A stretch of DNA of 64,000 bases from Oscillospiraceae bacterium (GTDB lineage Bacteria > Bacillota > Clostridia > Oscillospirales > Acutalibacteraceae). Below are positions 52,353 through 61,201 of the stretch, in pieces. The translations under genes and the position numbers were made by a program. The notes beneath the pieces were generated by a model, which saw nothing but the letters and a program-made list of their open reading frames with translations, was not told where the DNA came from and ran no database searches. The stretch covers positions 62,001 through 126,000 of the forward strand of contig SVPU01000004.1 in assembly GCA_015065685.1 (NCBI GenBank), given 5' to 3'. Positions within the stretch are counted from its first letter, which is position 1, and each line of letters starts with the position of its first letter.

Positions 52353-53711
52353 TTATTTTAAAATATCAGAAAGGTTGTTTATGCGCTGATTAGCTGCCAA
52401 CACAATAACCTTATCCCCACTGAGAAGCATATCTTCACCGGTGGGAATAATTGTTTTGCGGTCGCGAATAATTCCTGCAAAAAGGGTATCGGGCTTGGTT
52501 TTTAATTCCTTAAAGGGAATGTTAAGCTTGGGAAAATCAGACTTAACGCTAAATTCAAGCACCTCAACCTTATCATCCATAACTTTGTAAAGCGTTTCAA
52601 CACTGCTTCCTGCAGAATTTTCAAGCGCTCTTGCATATTTAACTAAAATATCAGCGATAAGTTTCTTTGGTGAAACAAATGAATCGAGACCCCAATGCTC
52701 AGCTAAGGGGATGAGCTCATCGCGGTTAACCTTTGCGATAACCTTTGGAACATTTTTAGACTGTGCAAAGGAAGATACGAGAATGTTTTCTTCATCCATA
52801 CCTGTAAGCGCAACAAAGGCATCAACCGAATTCAAGCCTTCTTCTAATAATAACTCCTGCTGAGCGCCATCGCCGTTAATAACAACCGCTTTTGGAATAG
52901 CTTCGCAAAGCTCCTCGCAAAGCCTCGGGTCCTTTTCAATGATTGTTACAGAGTTACCTGAGGATGTTAGCATTTTAGCGAGATAATAAGAAGTTCTGCT
53001 TCCGCCAAGAATCATAACATTTCTTGCCTGCTTCTGCAAAATGCCCATCTTTTTAAGCAACTTTGAAATTTCGCTATGAGCGGCGGTGAGACCGATCTTA
53101 TCGCCACTCTCTAATTTGAAGTTACCATCTGGGATATAAGCCTTATCACCGCGTTGAACTGCGCAGATAAGGAAATTAGCGTTGAATTTTGAACGCAAAT
53201 CCATAAGCTTCATTCCGTTTAAAACAGAATCGGGCTTTAACTTAAGCTCAATCATCTCGAAATTTCTAACCGAGAAGGTATCAACTTTAGCGGCAGAGGG
53301 GAGCTTTAAAATACTGTAAAGTTCTTTTGCGGCCATAAGCTCGGGATTAATAGCAAGCTCTAACCCTAATTGCTGCTTCATAAAGCCTAGGCTTCGGTCA
53401 TTATATTCGGGGTTTCTGATACGGGCAATAGTGTTTTGTGCACCCATTCGCTTTGCAAGAAAGCAACTGAGCATATTGAATTCATCAGAGCCTGTAACAG
53501 CAACAACCAATTCGGCTTTTGAAACCATTGCTTCTTCAAGCACTTCGCAATCGGTTGCATTTCCACAAACACCGATAACATCATACATATTGGTTATTTG
53601 GGCAATAACATCGGGATTATTATCAACTGCAACAACATCGTGCCCTTCAGCAACGAGATTAGAAAGAATGGTAGCTCCTATTTTACCACAGCCAATAACC
53701 ATTATGTTCAT
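52353..53711 (-). CDS. trkA: Trk system potassium uptake regulator TrkA
   Basis: 452-residue cytoplasmic gating subunit with two RCK_N/RCK_C repeats. The first NAD-binding GxGxxG is MVIGCGKIGATI (residues 4-15) followed by the ribose-binding VAVDNNPD. A second Rossmann unit starts VMILGGSRTSYYLA (about 228-241) with VTIIEKD; here the GxGxxG is changed to GGSRTS, as is common. RCK_C domains lie at about 135-215 and 365-450. First gene of the trkA-trkH operon. Confidence 0.96.
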   Translation of the reverse strand: MNIMVIGCGKIGATILSNLVAEGHDVVAVDNNPDVIAQITNMYDVIGVCGNATDCEVLEEAMVSKAELVVAVTGSDEFNMLSCFLAKRMGAQNTIARIRNPEYNDRSLGFMKQQLGLELAINPELMAAKELYSILKLPSAAKVDTFSVRNFEMIELKLKPDSVLNGMKLMDLRSKFNANFLICAVQRGDKAYIPDGNFKLESGDKIGLTAAHSEISKLLKKMGILQKQARNVMILGGSRTSYYLAKMLTSSGNSVTIIEKDPRLCEELCEAIPKAVVINGDGAQQELLLEEGLNSVDAFVALTGMDEENILVSSFAQSKNVPKVIAKVNRDELIPLAEHWGLDSFVSPKKLIADILVKYARALENSAGSSVETLYKVMDDKVEVLEFSVKSDFPKLNIPFKELKTKPDTLFAGIIRDRKTIIPTGEDMLLSGDKVIVLAANQRINNLSDILK

Positions 53712-53755
53712 AGTAAAACCCCTTATAATAAAATAACGTTTAATAAATTATATAT

Positions 53756-53784
53756 AGTTTAACACTAATTGGGTAAATTTACAA
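53756..53784 (-). promoter_or_regulatory. Candidate promoter of trkA
   Basis: On the minus strand TTGTAA, 17 bases, TAAACT, about 45 bases before the start. The remaining AT-rich stretch to 53947 shows no gene and no recognisable riboswitch. Confidence 0.5.
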
Positions 53785-53947
53785 TAGTAAAAAAGTATTT
53801 TGACAAAACCGACATTCAAAATCGGAATTTTTTAAAAATAAAGTGATAAAAGCGTATTAAAGCAAGAAAAAAGGCTATTTTTGTAAATTTTAACCAAAAA
53901 ACGCGCAAAAAGTTTTTCCGAAATTTCAGTTTTTTCACAAAAAACGC

Positions 53948-53976
53948 TTGAAATGAGATTATAACGTTGATATAAT
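53948..53976 (+). promoter_or_regulatory. Promoter of the glgCDA operon
   Basis: TTGAAA (53948-53953), 17 bases, TATAAT (53971-53976). Confidence 0.8.
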
Positions 53977-54032
53977 TATTATATAAAAGTGTGTTTTGGC
54001 TCTTTATAATTTAATCAATGGGAGTGTTTTTG

Positions 54033-55247
54033 TTGAAGAATAAAAAATGTGTAGCAATGTTACTCGCCGGCGGTCAGGGTAGCCGCCTCGGTGTTTTAAC
54101 AAGCAAAATTGCAAAACCCGCCGTGCCTTACGGTGGAAAATATCGTATTATAGATTTCCCGCTGTCCAACTGCTCTAACTCGGGAATTGATACGGTTGGT
54201 ATTTTAACCCAATACAAGCCTCTGGAGCTTAATGATTACATAGGCTCGGGCAAGCCTTGGGATTTAGACAGAACAAATGGCGGAGTTCACATTCTTCCTC
54301 CTTATCAGAGCCAAAAGGGTGGAGATTGGTATAAAGGAACTGCTAACGCAATATACCAGAATCTTGGGTTTATAGAGCGTTATAATCCCGAATATGTGCT
54401 TATTCTTTCGGGCGACCATATTTATAAAATGGATTATTCCAAGATGATAAATCAGCACGAGGCAGATGGTGCGGCTTGTACCATAGCTGTGCTTGAGGTT
54501 TCTCTTGAGGAGGCAACACGCTTTGGAATTATGAACGCCAGAGAAGACGGAACGATATATGAGTTTGAAGAAAAACCTGCTGTGCCGAAAAGTAATTTGG
54601 CATCAATGGGTATTTATGTGTTCAGTTGGGATAAACTTAAAAAGTATCTTACTGAAGATGAAGCAAAGCCCGATTCTTCAAACGATTTCGGCAAGAATAT
54701 TATTCCTTCAATGTTAGACGCGGGCGAACTTTTAAAGGTTTACCGCTTTAACGATTATTGGAAAGATGTTGGAACGGTGGACTCACTTTGGGATGCTAAC
54801 CTTGATTTGCTTAATCCTAAGATTGACCTTAACCTTTCCGATAAGAACTGGCGCATTTATTCAAGAACAAATGCAATGCCACCTCAGTTTATTTCAGAAA
54901 GTGCAGTTGTTGAAAATTCGCTTATAACCGACGGTTGCGAAATCCACGGTAAATTGGATTATTCAATTCTTTTTGAAAATGTAACAGTGGAAGAGGGCGC
55001 AACGGTTGAATATTCACTTGTAATGCCAGGTGCAGTTATTAAAAAGGGCGCTAATGTGCGTTACTCAATAATTGCTGAGAATGTTACAGTTGATGAAAAC
55101 GCTGATATTGGCGGCGACCCTGCTGTTGTTGGCACAAAGGATTGGGGTATTACAGTTATAGGCGATAATCTCACAGTTGGTAAAAAAGCGCAAATCGGCG
55201 CCAATAAAATGATAACTGAAAATGTGAAAGAGGGGGAGAAAATATGA
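54033..55247 (+). CDS. glgC: Glucose-1-phosphate adenylyltransferase
   Basis: Makes ADP-glucose for glycogen synthesis. 404 residues from the TTG at 54033, 6-7 bases after GGGAGTG; the ATG at 54018 has no ribosome site and the longer N-terminus is not family-like. Motifs: [16 protein letters not shown] (nucleotide loop), [33 protein letters not shown] (metal Asp), and FEEKPAVP (glucose-1-P site). A C-terminal left-handed beta-helix follows (about 290-400). In Firmicutes it forms an active heteromer with GlgD encoded next, with an ATGA overlap. Confidence 0.97.
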   Translation: MKNKKCVAMLLAGGQGSRLGVLTSKIAKPAVPYGGKYRIIDFPLSNCSNSGIDTVGILTQYKPLELNDYIGSGKPWDLDRTNGGVHILPPYQSQKGGDWYKGTANAIYQNLGFIERYNPEYVLILSGDHIYKMDYSKMINQHEADGAACTIAVLEVSLEEATRFGIMNAREDGTIYEFEEKPAVPKSNLASMGIYVFSWDKLKKYLTEDEAKPDSSNDFGKNIIPSMLDAGELLKVYRFNDYWKDVGTVDSLWDANLDLLNPKIDLNLSDKNWRIYSRTNAMPPQFISESAVVENSLITDGCEIHGKLDYSILFENVTVEEGATVEYSLVMPGAVIKKGANVRYSIIAENVTVDENADIGGDPAVVGTKDWGITVIGDNLTVGKKAQIGANKMITENVKEGEKI

Positions 55248-56362
55248 TTAATTCAGCAGTTGCGGGTATTGTTTTTGCAAATGTTAACGATGATTTGCTA
55301 AAGAAATTAACATCGCGTCGTTCAATGGCATCGGTTCCATTTGGCGCTCGTTACCGCCTTATCGATTTTCCTCTTTCAAACCTTGTTAACGCAGGTGCAA
55401 AGAGCGTTGGCATTGTAACCAAAGAAAATTACCGTTCCTTAATGGACCATATCGGTAACGGAATTTATTGGGATTTAGACCGCAGAAATGGTGGACTTTT
55501 CTTGTTGCCGCCTTATATTACAAGCGGTGCGAGGAGATATAACGGAACCATAGATGCACTTTATGGTGCAATGGATTACATTAAGCATTGCAAGAGTGAA
55601 TATATAGTGCTTTGCAATGCCGATGTTCTCGCTAATGTTGATATTTCTTCTGCAATTGAAACCCATATTGGTAATTCAGCTGATATCACTCTTATTTATC
55701 ATAAGGGCAACATTCCCGTGAACAACGGCGAAACAATGATGCTTGAAATGAACGATTATAATGTTGTTACCGGTATCTCGCTGGATGGCGGCAAGGATGA
55801 ACAGGTTAACTATAGCATTGGTTACACTATTATTTCTAGAGAATTGCTTTTAAGCCTTGTTAAAGAAGCACATGATAATGATGTTGTAAGCTTTAACAGA
55901 GAGGTTCTCGCGAATAAAGTGAAACAACTCAAAATAATCGGATTTGAGCATAGCGGTTATGTAACCTTTATGAACGGAACTGACAGTTATTATAAAACAA
56001 GTATGGATTTGCTGGACCCCGAAATCAGAAAGCAGCTCTTTAACAGAGAAAGACCGATTTACACTAAAACCCGTGATGATATGCCTACTCGTTACGGCAC
56101 AAAATCACAGGTTAAGAACAGTCTTATCGCGGCGGGCTGTGTGATTGAGGGCACGGTTATCAACAGCGTTTTATTCAGAGGTGTTAAGGTTGAAAAGGGT
56201 GCTGTTGTTAAAAACTGTATTTTAATGCAAGAAACCAAGGTTGGCGCCAATGCCCAGCTTGATAATGTTATCGCAGATAAAAATGCGGTCATCGGAGAAG
56301 AAATGATACTTAAGGGAACCGCTAAAAAGCGTTTCTTTATTAAGAAAAATGAAGTTGTTTAG
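55244..56362 (+). CDS. glgD: GlgD subunit of ADP-glucose pyrophosphorylase
   Basis: 372 residues; non-catalytic or weakly catalytic partner of GlgC that raises its activity. The N-terminal loop is degenerate ([21 protein letters not shown] instead of LAGGxGxRL), as typical for GlgD, while [19 protein letters not shown] is kept. A beta-helix C-terminal domain starts near residue 275. Overlaps glgC by 4 bases, so the subunits are made together. Confidence 0.96.
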   Translation: MINSAVAGIVFANVNDDLLKKLTSRRSMASVPFGARYRLIDFPLSNLVNAGAKSVGIVTKENYRSLMDHIGNGIYWDLDRRNGGLFLLPPYITSGARRYNGTIDALYGAMDYIKHCKSEYIVLCNADVLANVDISSAIETHIGNSADITLIYHKGNIPVNNGETMMLEMNDYNVVTGISLDGGKDEQVNYSIGYTIISRELLLSLVKEAHDNDVVSFNREVLANKVKQLKIIGFEHSGYVTFMNGTDSYYKTSMDLLDPEIRKQLFNRERPIYTKTRDDMPTRYGTKSQVKNSLIAAGCVIEGTVINSVLFRGVKVEKGAVVKNCILMQETKVGANAQLDNVIADKNAVIGEEMILKGTAKKRFFIKKNEVV

Positions 56363-56416
56363 GGTAGATCGAATAATCCGCCTTTTTAAAACGGAGTTCG
56401 GATTATTCGCTCTACC
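56363..56416 (+). repeat. Inverted repeat between glgD and glgA
   Basis: GGTAGATCGAATAATCCG (56363-56380) and CGGATTATTCGCTCTACC (56399-56416): 18-base arms with one mismatch and an 18-base centre. No T-run follows, so it is not a standard terminator; it begins one base after the glgD stop and ends 14 bases before the glgA start. Confidence 0.8.
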
Positions 56417-56430
56417 AAAAGGAGTAAATA

Positions 56431-57852
56431 ATGAAAGTTTTATATGCTTCAAGTGAAGCTTATCCATTTGCAATGTCGGGTGGACTTGCCGATGTTGCGG
56501 GCGCTCTTCCAAAAGCCCTTAGAAAGAGATTTGTGGGCTGTAGAGTGGTTTTACCGCTTTATAGCTCAGTTTCGGAAGAGCTTCGTGAAAAAATGACCTT
56601 TGTTTGCAGTATAACTGTTCCTGTTTCTTGGAGAAGGCAGTATTGCGGAATTTTCGAGGCTCATCTTGACGGTGTGATTTATTATCTCATTGATAATCAA
56701 TATTATTTTAAAAGGGAAGGGCTATACGGTCATTTCGATGATGCAGAGCGTTTTGCTTTTTTCTCGCGCGCTGTGCTTGAAATGTTACCGCACATTGATT
56801 TTAAACCCGATATTATCCATTGCAACGATTGGCAGACCGCTATGATTCCCGTTTATTATGACTGTTTTTATAAGCAGGAAGAATTCTATGAAAACATTAA
56901 AACGGTTTTCACAATTCATAATATTCAGTATCAGGGAAAATATGGCAGAGAGCTTGTTGGCGATGTTTTAGGCTTGCCTGATGGTAAGGAAAGCTTGCTT
57001 GAATATGACAATTGTATTAATTTTATGAAGGGTGCAATTCAGTGCTCTGACAAGGTTACAACCGTTTCACCAACCTATTCAAGAGAAATTCTCGACCCTT
57101 ATTATTCACACGGGCTTGACAGTATTCTCAAGCAGTTCACTTATAAGCTTACGGGTATTGTTAACGGAATTGACTGCGAGGTTTATAATCCCGAAACCGA
57201 TGCGATGATTTATAAAAACTATTCGCTTGATGATATAGGCGGTAAGGATTATAACAAAAAGATGCTGCAAAAAGAGGTTGGACTTCCCGAAAAAGCAGAC
57301 ACACCGATTATTGCAATGGTTACACGCCTTGTAAAGCATAAGGGTATTGACCTTGTTAAGTGCGTGTTTGAGGAAATTCTTGCAACCGATGTTCAGTTTG
57401 TAATTTTAGGCTCGGGTGAATGGGAGTTTGAAACCTTCTTTAGTGAGATGGCTGAGAAATATCCCGATAAGGTTGCTTTCAAGTTAGGCTTTATACCAAA
57501 GCTTGCTCACAAGATTTATGCGGGCGCAGATATATTCCTTATGCCAAGCCAAAGCGAGCCTTGCGGTTTAGCACAGATGATTGCGCTTCGTTACGGAACA
57601 ATTCCGCTTGTTCGCCAGACCGGTGGTCTTAACGATACAATTACTGACAGTGGCGATGGTTTGGGTAACGGCTTTACCTTTAATTCTTACAATGCACACG
57701 ATATGCAGAATTCTGTATGGCGTGCACTTGAGGGCTATGCAGACAAAGAGGGCTGGCAGATATTAAAGGAACGCGCAATGAAGTGTGATAACAGCTGGAA
57801 AACCTCAGCCAACTCATATATTAGACTTTACAAAGAAATGATAGGCAAATAA
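56431..57852 (+). CDS. glgA: Glycogen synthase (ADP-glucose, GT5)
   Basis: 473 residues. N-terminal YASSEAYPFAMSGGLADVAGALPKAL includes the KxGGL-equivalent (here SGGLADV, with the usual Lys replaced by Met-Ser), then IHCNDWQTAMIPVY, TIHNIQYQGKY, GIVNGIDCEVYNP, AMVTRLVKHKGIDL, and the C-terminal PSQSEPCGLAQMIALRYGTIPLVRQTGGLNDT. Extends alpha-1,4-glucan from ADP-glucose made by GlgC/GlgD. glgB and glgP are not here. A terminator follows. Confidence 0.96.
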   Translation: MKVLYASSEAYPFAMSGGLADVAGALPKALRKRFVGCRVVLPLYSSVSEELREKMTFVCSITVPVSWRRQYCGIFEAHLDGVIYYLIDNQYYFKREGLYGHFDDAERFAFFSRAVLEMLPHIDFKPDIIHCNDWQTAMIPVYYDCFYKQEEFYENIKTVFTIHNIQYQGKYGRELVGDVLGLPDGKESLLEYDNCINFMKGAIQCSDKVTTVSPTYSREILDPYYSHGLDSILKQFTYKLTGIVNGIDCEVYNPETDAMIYKNYSLDDIGGKDYNKKMLQKEVGLPEKADTPIIAMVTRLVKHKGIDLVKCVFEEILATDVQFVILGSGEWEFETFFSEMAEKYPDKVAFKLGFIPKLAHKIYAGADIFLMPSQSEPCGLAQMIALRYGTIPLVRQTGGLNDTITDSGDGLGNGFTFNSYNAHDMQNSVWRALEGYADKEGWQILKERAMKCDNSWKTSANSYIRLYKEMIGK

Positions 57853-57856
57853 ACAG

Positions 57857-57888
57857 AAAAGGGTTGATAAATTTTATCAGCCCTTTTA
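57857..57888 (+). terminator. Terminator of the glgCDA operon
   Basis: AAAAGGGTTGATAAA / TTTATCAGCCCTTTT with one or two loop bases. Confidence 0.85.
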
Positions 57889-57915
57889 TAATGATTGTAG
57901 TTTGTCGAAACAAGA

Positions 57916-57944
57916 TTGTTTCGCCTAACCTACACCATTATAAT
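57916..57944 (+). promoter_or_regulatory. Promoter of uppP
   Basis: TTGTTT (57916-57921), 17 bases, TATAAT (57939-57944). The -35 lies in the right arm of an inverted repeat, CGAAACA...TTGTTTCG (57905-57923), a plausible operator. Confidence 0.65.
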
Positions 57945-57978
57945 AATATTAAAATGTTAATATTTAAGGAGGGGAATT

Positions 57979-58863
57979 ATGATTGAAATTTTAAAATCTA
58001 TTATTCTCGGTATAATTGAGGGAATAACCGAATGGCTTCCCGTTAGCAGCACGGGACATATGATTTTGGTTGATGAGCTAATCAAGCTTGACCAATCCAA
58101 AGCCTTTATGGATATGTTTTTAGTTGTTATTCAGTTGGGCGCTATTCTTGCGGTTATAATTCTTTTTTGGAACAAGCTCTGGCCTTTCCACTTAAAAAAG
58201 ACTGAGGTTGCTCCGTATTTCAAGAATGAAAATAAGCCATTTTCTAAACTTTGCAATAATTACATATATGTAGACCGTTTTATTCTTTGGTTTAAGATTC
58301 TGCTTGCAAGTGTTCCTGCGGCAATACTTGGAATTTTGTTTGATGACCAAATTGATGCAATGCTAACAGGCAATATGCGCGCTTATGTTGTTGCGGGCGC
58401 CCTTATAGTTTATGGCGTTCTCTTTATTATCATTGAAAGTATGAAAATAAAGGGAAAAATTGAGAATTTGGATAAGCTCACATATCGCACAGCCTTGTTT
58501 ATTGGACTTATTCAGTGCTTGGCACTAGTTCCCGGAACCTCGCGAAGTGGCTCGACAATTCTCGGTGCCGTGCTTCTCGGCCTTTCAAGAACCTCTGCAG
58601 CGGAATTCTCATTCTTCCTATCCATTCCTGCAATGGTAGGCGGAAGCGCAATAAAGGTGCTTCAGTATTTTGCCGATGGTAATACGTTTGACAGTGCTCA
58701 ACTCGCAATTTTAGTGGTTGGTATGTTGACTGCTTTCATAGTTTCAGTTCTTGCAATTAAATTCTTATTATCATACATCCGCAAACACGATTTCAAAGCT
58801 TTTGGATACTATAGAATTATTCTCGGTATAATCGTTATTCTTTATTTTGCTTTAGTGAAATAA
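57979..58863 (+). CDS. uppP: Undecaprenyl-diphosphate phosphatase
   Basis: BacA family, 294 residues, about eight membrane helices. Recycles undecaprenyl pyrophosphate to the carrier used by MraY; also confers bacitracin tolerance when abundant. GIIEGITEWLPVSSTGHMIL (residues about 11-30, catalytic Glu and Ser/His) and VPGTSRSGSTILGAVLLGLSR (Arg-rich phosphate site) are diagnostic. ATG behind GGAGGGGAA. Monocistronic. Confidence 0.97.
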   Translation: MIEILKSIILGIIEGITEWLPVSSTGHMILVDELIKLDQSKAFMDMFLVVIQLGAILAVIILFWNKLWPFHLKKTEVAPYFKNENKPFSKLCNNYIYVDRFILWFKILLASVPAAILGILFDDQIDAMLTGNMRAYVVAGALIVYGVLFIIIESMKIKGKIENLDKLTYRTALFIGLIQCLALVPGTSRSGSTILGAVLLGLSRTSAAEFSFFLSIPAMVGGSAIKVLQYFADGNTFDSAQLAILVVGMLTAFIVSVLAIKFLLSYIRKHDFKAFGYYRIILGIIVILYFALVK

Positions 58864-58869
58864 AAATCG

Positions 58870-58915
58870 GCCCTATCTTAGTGAAAATTCTGAGGTAGGG
58901 CATTTAAATTTTATT
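58870..58915 (+). terminator. Terminator of uppP
   Basis: GCCCTATCTTAG / CTGAGGTAGGGC with an 8-base loop, followed by an A/T-rich tract. Confidence 0.75.
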
Positions 58916-58937
58916 AAAATAAAAATTGAAAAAATGC

Positions 58938-58966
58938 TTGACCTTATGGGTAATATATGGTATAAT
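58938..58966 (+). promoter_or_regulatory. Promoter of rpmG-secE-nusG
   Basis: TTGACC (58938-58943), 17 bases, TATAAT (58961-58966). Confidence 0.85.
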
Positions 58967-58972
58967 CTTATC

Positions 58973-59166
58973 ACCTCTGAGAGGTTCTTTTTTTTTGCAA
59001 TTGAACCGATTTGTTTGGTGTTTTATGTATATTGTATGTTGCTTTTCGTTTTGCCACAATATGTAGTGAAATGGTACATATACATCACCAAACCGAGGGA
59101 GGCGTTTACTTTTACAATAGTTAGAGTAAAAGCAAAAAATATTTCCGTAAAGCGGGAGGTGCCGTT
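58973..59166 (+). promoter_or_regulatory. Leader of rpmG with terminator-like start
   Basis: Transcripts from the promoter would begin with ACCTC-TGA-GAGGT (58973-58985) followed by TTCTTTTTTTTT, a miniature terminator at the very 5' end. Further on, CTTTTAC...GTAAAAG (about 59107-59133) forms a second stem before the GGGAGGTG ribosome site. An open frame over this region (58934-59170) overlaps the promoter and is not credible. Confidence 0.55.
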
Positions 59167-59316
59167 ATGAGAGTAAAAATTACACTTGCTTGTACTGAGT
59201 GTAAACAGCGCAATTACAACACAATGAAAAACAAGAAAAACAATCCTGACAGGCTTGAGATGAACAAGTATTGTAGGTTCTGCAAAAAGCACACCCTACA
59301 CAAGGAAACAAAGTAG
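59167..59316 (+). CDS. rpmG: 50S ribosomal protein L33
   Basis: 49 residues, zinc-binding form: CTEC (residues 9-12) and CRFC (36-39), with [16 protein letters not shown] between, matching L33 throughout. ATG at 59167 behind GGGAGGTG. It starts the classical rpmG-secE-nusG-rplK-rplA order. Confidence 0.97.
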   Translation: MRVKITLACTECKQRNYNTMKNKKNNPDRLEMNKYCRFCKKHTLHKETK

Positions 59317-59328
59317 GGAGGTAGAACA

Positions 59329-60027
59329 ATGAAGACTGTTAATAAAATTCTACGTATTTTGGTAATAGTTTTCGGCGCAGTTTCATTCTTCCTCTTCTTT
59401 ACCGATTTTGCTAATTTTGTTTTAGGTGACAGCGGCAGTAAAAGTCTTGTTGCTGCACAGTTAGCTTTCGGTAGCAAGGTAACAATCGCAGGAACTGAAT
59501 ATGATATGGCAAAATCTGCCGATATTCTCTTTTGCTTCCTAGTTACTGCATTTGCGTTTGTTTTGAGTGCATTATCATTCAAATCAAAGAAAATCCGTTA
59601 TGCAGTTCCGGCATTGGGAATAATCTCTTCGGTTTATATGCTTGTTATTAAGCTTCATAATCCTTGGAAGTTTATTGATACTCGCCCGATAGATATTAAT
59701 TCTATTACCGAGCTTACTCACACACCATTTGCTTGGGCCCTCGTTATTGCTTTGTTTGTTTTCACAATTTTAGCAGTAGCACATCTCTTGTTAGATGATT
59801 ACATCGAGGTTTTAGAGTCAAACGGTGAAAAGCTCACAATTTTCAAGAGAGTTGTTCGTTTCTTTAGAGATTATAAGAGCGAAGTTAAGAAGATTGTTTG
59901 GCCCGGAATTAAAGATGTTGTTAAGAACACAATCATCGTTCTTATCGTTTGCTTATTAGTTGGCGCTTTAATTTGGGCAGTAGACTTTGGTCTCGGTAAG
60001 TTACTTGGATTGCTCTGGAAGTTATAA
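59329..60027 (+). CDS. secE: Preprotein translocase subunit SecE with N-terminal membrane extension
   Basis: 232 residues, about four times the usual Gram-positive SecE. The last 61 residues (from FKRVVRFFRDYKSEVKKIVWP, residue 172) are an ordinary SecE with the amphipathic helix and single transmembrane helix that clamp SecY. The first 165 residues hold about four extra transmembrane helices (about 8-30, 62-84, 88-108 and 131-155) of no family I recognise. The frame is continuous and the ATG follows GGGAGGTAG, 12 bases after rpmG, so this is not an annotation artefact. Position before nusG supports SecE. Confidence 0.92.
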   Translation: MKTVNKILRILVIVFGAVSFFLFFTDFANFVLGDSGSKSLVAAQLAFGSKVTIAGTEYDMAKSADILFCFLVTAFAFVLSALSFKSKKIRYAVPALGIISSVYMLVIKLHNPWKFIDTRPIDINSITELTHTPFAWALVIALFVFTILAVAHLLLDDYIEVLESNGEKLTIFKRVVRFFRDYKSEVKKIVWPGIKDVVKNTIIVLIVCLLVGALIWAVDFGLGKLLGLLWKL

Positions 60028-60045
60028 TTTCTTTGGAGGTAAAGT

Positions 60046-60573
60046 ATGTCTGAAGCTAAAGAAGCAAAATGGTATGTCGTTCATACCTATTCAGGATATG
60101 AAAACAAGGTAGCAAGCGATCTTGCAACAATGGTTGAAAGTCGCGGAATGCAAGACCTTATCCAAGAGATTAAGATTCCTACCGAAATCGTTACTGAGAT
60201 TAAAGATGATAAGAAAAAAGAAGTTGAACGCAAAATTTTCCCCGGTTACGTTATGATAAAGATGATTGTAACTGACGATAGCTGGTATGTAGTTAGAAAC
60301 ATCCGCGGTTGTACGGGATTTGTGGGTCCTGCTTCTAAACCGGTTCCGCTCACAGATGAAGAGGTAGCAAATTTAGGCGTTGAAAAGCACAGCGTTGAGG
60401 TTGGTTACAAGGAAGGCGATAATGTTAAGATTATCAGCGGACCGCTTGAGGGTTACGGCGGTACTGTTAAAACAGTTGATACTGAAAACAACAGTGTTTG
60501 CGTAGTTCTTTCAATGTTTGGCAGAGAAACTCCGGTTGAACTTGAACTTGACCAGATTTCTTTGGCAGATTAA
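60046..60573 (+). CDS. nusG: Transcription termination/antitermination protein NusG
   Basis: 175 residues. NGN domain (KWYVVHTYSGYENKVASDL to about 115, with FPGYVMIKM) and a C-terminal KOW domain (EGDNVKIISGPLEGYGGTV, about 125-173). Couples RNA polymerase to Rho or the ribosome. Standard place between secE and rplK. Confidence 0.97.
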   Translation: MSEAKEAKWYVVHTYSGYENKVASDLATMVESRGMQDLIQEIKIPTEIVTEIKDDKKKEVERKIFPGYVMIKMIVTDDSWYVVRNIRGCTGFVGPASKPVPLTDEEVANLGVEKHSVEVGYKEGDNVKIISGPLEGYGGTVKTVDTENNSVCVVLSMFGRETPVELELDQISLAD

Positions 60574-60601
60574 TTTAGGTTAATTAGCAATTTTGCTGAT
60601 T

Positions 60602-60715
60602 TTAAGGGCGAAAGCCCAACCCCGACACAGGTTTTAGTGTCACGGTGGGAGGGACGGAATATGACCGTTCCGCCAGGCATTTTTCAAATGCTGTTACCAC
60701 GAATAATGGAGGTGC
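60602..60715 (+). promoter_or_regulatory. Structured leader before rplK
   Basis: Between nusG and rplK (148 bases): GGGC-GAAA-GCCC (60606-60617), GACAC...GTGTC around 60630-60645, GACGG...CCGTTC around 60653-60671, and GCATTT-TTC-AAATGC (60677-60691), then TTACCACG shortly before GGAGGTG. Such density of paired elements suggests an autoregulatory site, for example for L1 or L11. The family is not identified. Confidence 0.5.
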
Positions 60716-60721
60716 AAATAA

Positions 60722-61147
60722 ATGGCTCAGAAAATCACAGGTTACATTAAACTTCAAATCCCTGCAGGTAAAGCAACACCGGCTCCACCGGTAGGTCCTG
60801 CTCTCGGTCAGCACGGCGTAAACATTATGTCGTTCACAAAGGAGTTCAACGAAAGAACAAAGAATGATGTTGGTCTTATTATTCCGGTTGTTATCACCGT
60901 TTATGCAGACCGTTCATTCAGCTTCATCACTAAAACTCCACCCGCAGCTGTTCTTATTAAAAAGGCTTGCGGTATTGAGAGTGCTTCCGGCACACCTAAT
61001 AAAACTAAGGTTGCCAAAATTACCAAAGAGCAGATAAAGAAGATTGCAGAAACAAAAATGCCCGACCTTAACGCAGCTAGTATCGAATCCGCTATGAGTA
61101 TGATAGCTGGTACAGCACGCAGCATGGGTATTGAAGTAGTCGATTAA
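60722..61147 (+). CDS. rplK: 50S ribosomal protein L11
   Basis: 141 residues. [28 protein letters not shown] is the near-universal N-terminal block (proline-rich thiostrepton-region helix), and the C-terminal rRNA-binding domain ends [23 protein letters not shown] behind TGGAGGTG. Confidence 0.98.
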   Translation: MAQKITGYIKLQIPAGKATPAPPVGPALGQHGVNIMSFTKEFNERTKNDVGLIIPVVITVYADRSFSFITKTPPAAVLIKKACGIESASGTPNKTKVAKITKEQIKKIAETKMPDLNAASIESAMSMIAGTARSMGIEVVD

Positions 61148-61201
61148 TTCTCTCTTGTGGGAGGAAAATTCCGATTTAACCACTTATTGGGAGGTAAAGT
61201 T

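Noticed and set aside
53712-54032. Riboswitch (for example c-di-AMP type) before trkA or glgC
   Set aside because: No conserved core is visible. The gap is AT-rich and explained by two divergent promoters.
58934-59170. Open frame of 78 codons before rpmG
   Set aside because: It starts inside the rpmG promoter, overlaps the terminator-like hairpin and the L33 start, and has no ribosome site.
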